Source of the DNA: Deltaproteobacteria bacterium
GTDB taxonomy: Bacteria > Myxococcota_A > UBA9160 > SMWR01
NCBI GenBank assembly: GCA_019313605.1
Contig: JAFDAW010000160.1
Location: 1 to 6,747, forward strand
DNA: 6,747 nucleotides
Reading direction: 5' to 3'
This document shows, piece by piece, positions 1-5,697 of this stretch (positions are counted from its first letter, which is position 1; each line of letters opens with the position of its first letter). The position numbers were made by a program, and so were the translations under genes. Under the pieces are notes generated by a model that was not told the origin of the DNA, did not search any database, and saw nothing but the letters and a program-made list of their open reading frames with translations.

Positions 1-112
1 CGGCAAGAACAGCAAGATGCCCGCGCACGGAGAGATTCTCGAGCCCGAGAAGATCCACCTCCTCGCACTCTACGTCTACAGCCTCTCGAATTCCCCGGGT
101 ACTGGGGACTGA
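1..112 (+). CDS. ccoP: CcoP C-terminal end (cbb3 oxidase diheme subunit III), 5' partial
   Basis: Only the last 36 codons are present, with the first complete codon at base 2 and a TGA stop at 110-112. The peptide contains MPAH followed by an acidic loop and then IHLLALYVYSLSN. This is the usual end of CcoP/FixP, where the Met of MPAH is the axial ligand of the C-terminal c-type heme and the last helix packs beside it. CcoP is the membrane-anchored diheme subunit that passes electrons from soluble cytochrome c to the CcoO/CcoN core. The CxxCH motifs lie upstream of the window. The call rests on this short tail plus the ccoG gene starting 12 nt downstream, which is the standard gene order. Another class I cytochrome c could end similarly, but the context makes this unlikely. 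Confidence 0.85.
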   Translation, partial: GKNSKMPAHGEILEPEKIHLLALYVYSLSNSPGTGD

Positions 113-124
113 TCAGGTCTACCT

Positions 125-1557
125 ATGCAGGTCGCGGATGAAAGTGTTCGAGCCGGTTCCGACGAAGGAACGCCGGCGGCGAATTCCGATGAGTTCCAGA
201 TCGTTTCGCTCTACGAAAGCTGGCGCAAGATCCAGTATCTATGGGTCAAGGGTCGCTTCCAGAGCCTGAGGCGCATTGCGCTCGGTGTCCTGGTGGCGGT
301 CTTCTACATCGGACCGTGGCTGCGCTGGGAAGGCAGACAGGCGATCTGGTTGAATCTCCCCGAGCGCAAGTTCGCGTTCTGGGCCACGACGTTCTGGCCC
401 TCGCGGCGTTCACACTCTTCGTCTTTACGGTGGCGGCCGGCAGGCTGTGGTGCGGATTCGCGTGTCCGCAGACGGTCTGGACCCTTTGTTATGTCTGGAT
501 CGAACGGAAGATCGAGGGGGGGCGATATCAGCGCATCAAGCTCGATCAGGCGCCGTGGTCTCCTGTAAAGCTCGGGAAGAAGGGCTTCAAGTATTTGTGC
601 TGGGCAGTTCTGGCCCTGTCCATTTCGATCACCTCCGTTGGGTATTTCACGCCAATCGCGGTCCTTCTCCGGGAAATCGCGGAGCTGAGTGTCGGTAACC
701 GGGAGAGCTTTGCGATCCTGTCCCTGGCGGGTGCGAGCTTCTTGTTTTCGGGTGTGCTGCGAGAGCAGGTCTGCCTCCACATGTGCCCGTACGCGCGATT
801 TCAGAGCGTGATGTTCGATCGGGATACTCTGATCGTGAGCTATGACGCCAGGCGCGGTGAGCCGCGCGGGGGGCGCTCCAGACGGGTCGATCCCGGCGCG
901 CGAGGTCTCGGGGCGTGCGTCGATTGCGGTCTTTGTGTGCGGGCTTGTCCGACCGGAATCGACATTCGGGAGGGCCTTCAATACGAGTGCATCACCTGCG
1001 CGGCCTGCGTGGATGTGTGTAATGGCGTGATGAAGACGATGGGTTACGCACCGGATCTGATTCGCTTCAGCTCCGAGAATCAGGACGAAGGCGTTCCGAA
1101 GCCGAAGACGCACTTCCGGTTGTGGAGTTATGGAGCGGTGTTGCTGGCCATGCTCGGAGTACTCACTTTCGACCTGGCAACGCGCGTTCCTCTTGGGTTG
1201 GACATCATTCGCGATCGCGGGCGCCTCTACCGCGAGAGCTGGGATGGCTCGGTCGAAAACACCTACACGCTGCGAATCATGAACATGGAGCAGGGCTCGC
1301 GCAGGTATGCGATCCGCGCGGAAGGGGAGGTCCCGCTTCAGTTTTCGGGAGACAGGGAAGTCGAAATCGCGGGTGGGAGCCAGGTGTCGATTCCGATCAG
1401 CCTGATGACAGCGCCCGGGGTTCAGGCCGCATCGAACTCCGATGTATATTTTACCGTGGAGAGCGTTAGCGATCCGGTCCATACGATTACGGAAACGAGT
1501 CGATTCCTGCGGCCCGCCGAAGCGGGCCCCGACTCGGGAGCCTCCGCGCATGAATGA
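125..1557 (+). CDS. ccoG: CcoG/FixG/RdxA cupric reductase for cbb3 assembly, frameshifted near base 400
   Basis: CcoG is an inner-membrane iron-sulfur protein that reduces Cu(II) to Cu(I) for cbb3 oxidase assembly. The N-terminal 92 codons (ATG 125 to 400) show the family pattern LYESWRKIQYLW, a first membrane helix near 280-320, the RQAIWLNLPERKF segment and TFWP. The rest lies in another frame: GRLWCGFACPQTVW (439-480), ERKIEGG, CLHMCPYARFQ (772 on), two ferredoxin motifs C-x2-C-x2-C-x3-C (916-948 and 988-1020), a further helix near 1126-1180 and the immunoglobulin-like FixG C-terminal domain to the TGA at 1555. The frames meet at 391-400. In the family about 24 residues separate the FWP and GRLWCG motifs, but here only 12 codons remain, so roughly 34 nt are missing, giving a repaired length near 488 aa. 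The first frame stops at 568. The second is open from an ATG at 241, but its residues before 391 do not resemble CcoG. No strong Shine-Dalgarno precedes 125. Function is certain; whether the gene is intact is not. Confidence 0.9.
391..400 (+). other. Frame junction in ccoG, probable 34-nt deletion between direct repeats
   Basis: The 10-mer GTTCTGGCCC reads as the end of TFWP in the upstream frame (TTC TGG CCC at 392-400). In the downstream frame it starts VLAL (GTT CTG GCC CTC at 391-402). Both readings fit the CcoG family: TFWP ends the loop before helix 2, while VLALAAFTLFVF looks like the second half of that helix. Going from the first frame to the second needs a missing segment of 1 modulo 3 nt, and the family spacing predicts 34 nt, which satisfies that. 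The simplest model is two copies of this 10-mer 34 nt apart, collapsed into one. The second copy itself is inferred, not seen. Confidence 0.7.
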
Positions 1558-2113
1558 TTCCGATCCGAGAGCCGGACTTCCCTGGTACCGCTATTTCTGG
1601 CCGTGGTTCATCATCGCCTTGCTCTCTGCATCGGTCGCTGCGGGCGTTTCGACCGTCGTGATTGCGTTCGCGAATCAGGACTCGCTGGTCAGCGAGTCCT
1701 GGTACGAAAGCGGCACGCAGATCAACCGTCGCCTCGAGTCCGAATCCAACGCGGTTCGGAGGTCGATCCGCGCCGAACTCAAGATCGACAACGCAACCGG
1801 TGAAGTGCGCGTCGAGCTGACGGGTGAAGACGTCGCGACGGTGCGGGAACTGGTGCTCGATCTCAGCCATCCGACGCGGGCAGCGAGCGATCGATCCATC
1901 TCACTCGTTCGGCCGGATGCAGGCCCCTTCCGAGGGCAGTTGAGTGCGGAACTCAGCGGGCGCTGGTACGCGGGTCTCGCTCCTCCGGAAGCGACGCCGG
2001 CAGGCGATTCGCCGGCGCCGAAGGGCACGCCCAGTGCATCCGATGCCTGGAGCCTGACGACCACGCTCTACCTCCCGTCATCGGAGCCACTGATCATGGG
2101 CGGGAGCGGATGA
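1550..2113 (+). CDS. ccoH: CcoH/FixH, cbb3 oxidase assembly and stability protein
   Basis: This 187-aa protein has one N-terminal membrane helix (about residues 17-41) preceded by an aromatic stretch (WYRYFWPWF). Just outside the membrane is the FixH signature-like segment SWYESGTQINRRLE (50-63), where the family has a YYK-x-G-x2-IN pattern. A beta-rich periplasmic domain follows, with the typical LSHPTR and GRWYAGL segments. CcoH binds the assembling oxidase and is needed for its stable formation. ATG 1550 was chosen because it overlaps the ccoG stop by 8 bp and has GGAG at 1537-1540, 9 nt upstream. The frame is open further upstream, but that stretch is not FixH-like. Residues 145-165 are a Pro/Ala/Ser-rich insert splitting the last strands from the core. 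Its stop overlaps the ccoI start. FixH sequences diverge, so the call rests on the helix, the motif and the position. Confidence 0.9.
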   Translation: MNDSDPRAGLPWYRYFWPWFIIALLSASVAAGVSTVVIAFANQDSLVSESWYESGTQINRRLESESNAVRRSIRAELKIDNATGEVRVELTGEDVATVRELVLDLSHPTRAASDRSISLVRPDAGPFRGQLSAELSGRWYAGLAPPEATPAGDSPAPKGTPSASDAWSLTTTLYLPSSEPLIMGGSG

Positions 2114-4587
2114 GTTCCGCGACGGCGATCGCGGGTGCGGTGGAGGCGTGCTTCCACTGCGGCCTGGCGGTGCCACCGGGTTCATCTTATTCGGTCGTCA
2201 TCGACGGCGCCGATCGGCCGATGTGCTGCCCGGGTTGTCGGGCGGTGGCGACGGCCATCATCGATCAGGGACTCGACGATTACTATCGACATCGCGAAGG
2301 CCATGGTGTCAACCCCGAAGCGCTCAGCCCGAGTTCTGCCGAGGAGTCGCGATCATTTGACGACGAGGAAATCCAGCGCGGTTTTACACGCTGCGATCCC
2401 GATGGCATCAAGCGCGCGACGCTCTCGATAGAGGGGATCAGCTGTGCGGCGTGTGCGTGGTTGATCGAGCGGCAGCTTCGACGCCGTCCGGGTGTGATCG
2501 ACGTCAGCGTCCACCTCGGTAGCCACCGCGCCCAACTCGCGTGGGATCCGACGATCGCGAAGCTGAGTGAGTTGCTCACCGCGGTGACCGAGGTCGGTTA
2601 CGTCGCGCACCCATTCCAGCCCGATCGCGAAGAGCAGTACGCGCGCGATCAGCAACGGCGGATGCTGCGCAGGCTCGGCGTTGCGGGTCTCGGCATGATG
2701 CAGGTGATGATGTACGCGGTCGGTCTGTACGCTGGCAGCCTTCAGGGGATCGACGATCGTCACCGTCTCCTGCTGCATTGGGTCAGCCTGATCGTCACGA
2801 CCCCGGTGGTCTTCTACGCCGCCAGCCCCTTCTTCACCAATGCGCTGAGGGATCTCAGGAGTCGTCAACTCGGAATGGACGTACCGGTTGCGATCGCCAT
2901 CGGTGGGGCATATCTGGCGAGCGTGGGGGCGATGTGGCGCGGCGCAGGCGAAGTGTATTTCGACTCTGTCTGCATGTTCACCTTCTTCCTTCTGCTTGGC
3001 CGTTACCTGGAAGCGCGAATGCGCCGCCACTCGGATGAATTTTCGCGGCGCCTGTTGCGCGGCGCTCCTCGAACCGCGCGGCGCCTGGGTCCGACCGGAG
3101 AAGAAGTCGTCGCCTGCCGCCTCCTGGTGCCGGGTGATTGGATTCGCGTTCGGGAGGGCGAGACGATTCCCGCCGACGGCATCATCGTGGAGGGGCGCAG
3201 CGCGGTCGACGAGGCACTGCTGACCGGCGAGCCGCTTCCTCACGCGCGGTTGCCCGGTGACCCGGTCATCGGCGGTAGCCAGAACATCGAGAGCCCGCTC
3301 GTCATATCGGTCACGCGCACTGGCGCGAGCAGTACTCTCGCTTCCATCGTCGCGCTGCTCGACCGCGCGCAGGCAGAGCGCCCCGCAACCGTGCGCGCCG
3401 CAGATCGGGCGGCGCGAATCTTTGTGGCAGTGGTGCTCAGCCTGACAGCAGCCGTGACCTTCTACTGGTGGCACGTGCAGCCGGATCGAGCCTTCGAGAT
3501 CGGGCTCGCGCTACTCGTGTCGACCTGCCCGTGTGCGTTGTCTCTCGCGACTCCGGCCGCGCTGGCCGCTGCCACCAACGGTCTGGCCCGTACAGGCCTG
3601 TTGGTTTCTCGCGGGCATGTGTTGGAGGGGCTCGCGCGCATCAGCGACTTCGTCTTCGACAAGACCGGAACGCTGACCCGAGGTGAACTCGAGCTGGTCG
3701 CGATTCGGCCACTTGGAGAAGAGAGCGAAATCGAGTGCGTGGCGATCGCACGCGCTCTCGAGGAACACTCCTCCCATCCCATCGCGCGGGCTTTTTCTCG
3801 CTGGAACGGGCCATGGGTGCGACGCGAAAATGAGTCGCAATCAGAGCAGAAGATCGTCTGCTCTGAAGCCAACACGGTGACGGGGTCGGGTTTGTCGGGA
3901 AGGATTCGCGGTGTCGAATACCGCCTCGGGCGTGCGGATTGGGCACTGTCGCTGATCCCCGGTTCATCCGCGCCGAGCTTCGATGAGGCGGATTGCGCGG
4001 TTTTGTTGGTCGCCGAGCATGGGCCCGTCGCATGGTTCGGGCTTCGCGATGAGCTTCGGCCGGGCGCTGCGAAGTTGATCGAACGCCTGCGGCGCAGAGG
4101 GGTGCGCACGCATCTTCTGACCGGCGATCCGTCGCCCGGCGCGACTCGCGTCGCTCATCGCCTCGGCATCGAGGAGGCCCGCGGTGGCGTGAGCCCGGAG
4201 GAAAAACTCGCGTACGTTCGAGATCTGCAGGCGAGTGGAGCCGTCATTGCGATGGCGGGCGATGGGGTGAACGACGCCCCCGTGCTAGCCGCCGCCCAGA
4301 TTTCGATCGCGATGGGCGGGGGCAGCGATCTGACGCGCGCCCGCGCCGACTCCGTCCTGCTCGAAGACGATCTCGACGCCCTCGGCGGCGCCGTGAATTG
4401 GTCGCACAAGACGCGCCGCGTGATCCGTCAGAATCTCGCCTGGGCATTGGTCTACAATCTTACGATTCTTCCGCTGGCCGGCATGGGATGGGTTGCTCCC
4501 TACGCGGCGGCCATTGGGATGTCGCTGAGTTCTCTGTTGGTGGTCGGTAACGCGCTGAGACTCGGTGACGTGCGGGTGTCGAAATGA
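2110..4587 (+). CDS. ccoI: CcoI/FixI (CopA2-type) P1B copper-exporting ATPase
   Basis: This 825-aa pump moves Cu(I) out of the cytoplasm at low rate to supply copper for cbb3 oxidase. The N-terminus has the zinc-ribbon-like region typical of FixI, with CFHC at residues 14-17 and CCPGC at 39-43. A heavy-metal-associated domain with CAAC (112-115) follows. Membrane helices then flank the actuator motif TGEP (372-375), and the transport motif CPC lies at 473-475. The phosphorylation motif is DKTGT with D517, the nucleotide-domain HP is H556-P557, and TGD (671-673) and GDGVND (717-722) form the hinge. YN (782-783) and MS-x-SS (804-808) in the last two helices complete the copper-selective set. 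All catalytic residues are present and the length is normal for the family. The start overlaps the ccoH stop as ATGA. GGAG at 2103-2106 is only 3 nt from the ATG, so initiation probably depends on coupling. It could be named ctpA or copA2 elsewhere; the cco context supports ccoI. Confidence 0.97.
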   Translation: MSSATAIAGAVEACFHCGLAVPPGSSYSVVIDGADRPMCCPGCRAVATAIIDQGLDDYYRHREGHGVNPEALSPSSAEESRSFDDEEIQRGFTRCDPDGIKRATLSIEGISCAACAWLIERQLRRRPGVIDVSVHLGSHRAQLAWDPTIAKLSELLTAVTEVGYVAHPFQPDREEQYARDQQRRMLRRLGVAGLGMMQVMMYAVGLYAGSLQGIDDRHRLLLHWVSLIVTTPVVFYAASPFFTNALRDLRSRQLGMDVPVAIAIGGAYLASVGAMWRGAGEVYFDSVCMFTFFLLLGRYLEARMRRHSDEFSRRLLRGAPRTARRLGPTGEEVVACRLLVPGDWIRVREGETIPADGIIVEGRSAVDEALLTGEPLPHARLPGDPVIGGSQNIESPLVISVTRTGASSTLASIVALLDRAQAERPATVRAADRAARIFVAVVLSLTAAVTFYWWHVQPDRAFEIGLALLVSTCPCALSLATPAALAAATNGLARTGLLVSRGHVLEGLARISDFVFDKTGTLTRGELELVAIRPLGEESEIECVAIARALEEHSSHPIARAFSRWNGPWVRRENESQSEQKIVCSEANTVTGSGLSGRIRGVEYRLGRADWALSLIPGSSAPSFDEADCAVLLVAEHGPVAWFGLRDELRPGAAKLIERLRRRGVRTHLLTGDPSPGATRVAHRLGIEEARGGVSPEEKLAYVRDLQASGAVIAMAGDGVNDAPVLAAAQISIAMGGGSDLTRARADSVLLEDDLDALGGAVNWSHKTRRVIRQNLAWALVYNLTILPLAGMGWVAPYAAAIGMSLSSLLVVGNALRLGDVRVSK

Positions 4588-4769
4588 GCATCCTCTTCGT
4601 CTTGATTCCGCTGGGGCTCGCGCTGCTCGGTCTCGCGATCTGGGGCTTCATCTGGGCGGTCAACAACGATCAATTCGAAGACCTCGATCAAGCGGCGCAC
4701 AGCATTTTGTTCGATGACGATCCGGTTGCGCCCGAAGCCCCCGATCGGCCCGGAGACGAGTCCTCGTGA
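4584..4769 (+). CDS. ccoS: CcoS, small membrane protein for cbb3 oxidase maturation
   Basis: This 61-aa protein has a single N-terminal membrane helix (residues 3-26) beginning MSILFVLIPLGL. WAVNNDQFEDLD (24-35) and HSILFDDD (39-46) follow, matching the conserved CcoS pattern of WAV, QF-acidic-DL and ILFDD. The last 15 residues are polar and Pro/Glu/Asp-rich, as is common. CcoS is required in Rhodobacter capsulatus for insertion of heme b and CuB into CcoN. The ATG overlaps the ccoI stop as ATGA, and no clear Shine-Dalgarno lies in front. It therefore probably relies on ribosomes finishing ccoI. It is short but the signature is distinctive, so the call is firm. Confidence 0.93.
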   Translation: MSILFVLIPLGLALLGLAIWGFIWAVNNDQFEDLDQAAHSILFDDDPVAPEAPDRPGDESS

Positions 4770-5527
4770 ATCCCGCAATGGATCTGTCGCTCGTGGGTGC
4801 CGCACTCCTGGGATTGTTCGGCGGTTTGCACTGCATCGGCATGTGCGGTGGAATCTCCGCGAGCCTCGCGGGAGCACTGCCCCAAACCAGCACATTGCGC
4901 GGCCGGGTACTCGCGCAATTCGGTTACAACTTCGGCCGGATCTTCAGCTACGCGGTCGCCGGCGCCCTCGCGGGGGGGCTTGGGTTGTCGGTGCTGGCTC
5001 TGCTTGGACCGATTGGAATCACCGCGCTGCGCGTGCTCGCCGGCCTCTTCCTCATCGCGGCGGGCCTGTATCTATCCGGCTGGTGGATGGGAATGGCGCG
5101 CATCGAGCAGGTCGGAGCGAGGGCCTGGCGCCACATTGCACCGTTTGCGAAACGGCTGGGGCCACTCGACCGACCCTGGAAGTTGGTGGCGCTTGGAGCG
5201 ATCTGGGGCTGGCTGCCGTGTGGCCTCGTCTACGCCGCACTCGCAGGCGCGGTTGCCGCGGGCGGCGCACTCGAGGGCGCGCGCTGGATGGCCTGCTTCG
5301 GCCTCGGCACGCTGCCGATCATGCTCACCGGTGGCGCTCTCTCGAATACGCTGATGGGTTTCGTCAATCGCGGGCGCGTGCGATGGGCGGTGGGTGCGTT
5401 GGTGATCGGCTTCGGCCTCTGGACGATTGCCGCCGCGACGCTGATGGGGCACGGGGGTGCCGAAGGTCACGCCGCTCACTCTTCGATTCAGCTCCCCACT
5501 CCAATCGATCTCGCGCGCAGCCGTTGA
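4766..5527 (+). CDS. TauE/SafE-like (DsbD_2/CcdA-fold) six-helix membrane protein of the cco operon
   Basis: This 253-aa protein has about six membrane helices (near 7-30, 55-78, 84-106, 141-165, 172-195 and 205-227). Helix 1 carries GLHCIGMCGG, with H22, C23, M26 and C27. Helix 4 carries WGWLPCGLVY with P151-C152. These are the marks of the family usually annotated sulfite exporter TauE/SafE or cytochrome c biogenesis transmembrane region, found after ccoS in many Proteobacteria. The end is His-rich (H229, H235, H238). A role in copper or thiol handling for the oxidase is inferred from its neighbours and its Cys/Met/His residues; sulfite export is not indicated. The GTG at 4766 is preferred because it overlaps the ccoS stop (GTGA) and GGAG lies at 4752-4755, 10 nt upstream. 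An ATG at 4778 is the alternative, giving 249 aa. Confidence 0.85.
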   Translation: MNPAMDLSLVGAALLGLFGGLHCIGMCGGISASLAGALPQTSTLRGRVLAQFGYNFGRIFSYAVAGALAGGLGLSVLALLGPIGITALRVLAGLFLIAAGLYLSGWWMGMARIEQVGARAWRHIAPFAKRLGPLDRPWKLVALGAIWGWLPCGLVYAALAGAVAAGGALEGARWMACFGLGTLPIMLTGGALSNTLMGFVNRGRVRWAVGALVIGFGLWTIAAATLMGHGGAEGHAAHSSIQLPTPIDLARSR

Positions 5528-5610
5528 ATTCTGCGGCTAGAATGTCCATCGCAGGGTTGAATCCAGATCGTCGCGGTTCTTGCAGCCTTACGGGCACCGC
5601 TCGACGGAGC

Positions 5611-5636
5611 GATCTGCGGAAATGATCTGCGGAATT
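5611..5636 (+). repeat. Two tandem copies of a 13-nt unit upstream of the peroxidase gene
   Basis: GATCTGCGGAAAT (5611-5623) is followed directly by GATCTGCGGAATT (5624-5636), identical at 12 of 13 positions. A shorter third match, TCTGCGG, occurs at 5530-5536 just after the TauE-like stop codon. The pair ends about 60 nt before the peroxidase start, where an activator or repressor site could lie. It may equally be a replication-slippage duplication with no function. The repeat is directly visible; any role is a guess. Confidence 0.6.
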
Positions 5637-5684
5637 TGTGGGATGCGCGGTAGGTAGCATCGCCGTCCCGGCGCAGACAAACGC

Positions 5685-5690
5685 AGGAGG
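5685..5690 (+). promoter_or_regulatory. Strong ribosome binding site for the diheme peroxidase
   Basis: AGGAGG is a full Shine-Dalgarno core, 7 nt before the ATG at 5698. It is the best such site in the window and fixes the start of the peroxidase gene. The cco assembly genes, in contrast, start at overlaps with weak or close-set sites. This suggests that the peroxidase is translated independently and well. Confidence 0.85.
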
Positions 5691-5697
5691 GAAGGGA

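Larger units (their letters stand above)
5528..5697. other. Intergenic region between the cco operon and the peroxidase gene
   Basis: This 170-nt stretch separates two transcription units, or at least two translation units. It holds a perfect 5-bp hairpin CGCTC-GACG-GAGCG at 5598-5611 with no T run after it. A second, CGCCG-TCC-CGGCG at 5661-5673, sits 11 nt before the Shine-Dalgarno. A tandem repeat lies at 5611-5636. Neither hairpin looks like a standard intrinsic terminator. A TAGAAT at 5538-5543 resembles a -10 box but has no matching -35, so no promoter is called. A promoter for the peroxidase is expected here from the spacing, but I cannot locate it. No FNR-type TTGAT-N4-ATCAA palindrome was found. 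Confidence 0.5.

Noticed and set aside
241..390. ATG at 241 as the true start of CcoG in the downstream frame
   Set aside because: Residues read from here to 390 (starting MGQGSLPEPE) do not resemble CcoG, while the other frame over the same bases gives the conserved helix 1, RQAIWLNLPERKF and TFWP.
391..402. Programmed ribosomal frameshift in ccoG
   Set aside because: No slippery heptamer is present at the junction, and about 11-12 family residues of helix 2 are missing, which a frameshift alone would not explain.
1442..1549. Upstream extension of CcoH to an ATG at 1442
   Set aside because: The extra 36 residues are unrelated to FixH, and the start at 1550 has a Shine-Dalgarno and the usual overlap with ccoG.
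304..1551. 415-codon open frame on the minus strand opposite ccoG
   Set aside because: It is Arg/Pro-rich with no recognisable domain and mirrors the codon bias of the + strand gene in GC-rich DNA.
2353..3474. 373-codon open frame on the minus strand opposite ccoI
   Set aside because: It lies wholly inside the coding part of an intact ATPase and has a low-complexity Arg/Ala/His composition, as expected of a shadow frame.
5557..5570. TTGAATCCAGATCG as an FNR box upstream of the peroxidase
   Set aside because: Only the left half resembles TTGAT; the right half does not match ATCAA at the required spacing.
5598..5611. Hairpin as an intrinsic terminator of the cco operon
   Set aside because: The stem is only 5 bp and no T run follows; it may be a chance hairpin.
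4714..5625. 303-codon + strand open frame overlapping ccoS and the TauE-like gene
   Set aside because: The product is Arg-rich and lacks membrane helices or motifs, whereas the frame at 4766-5527 has a clear family signature.
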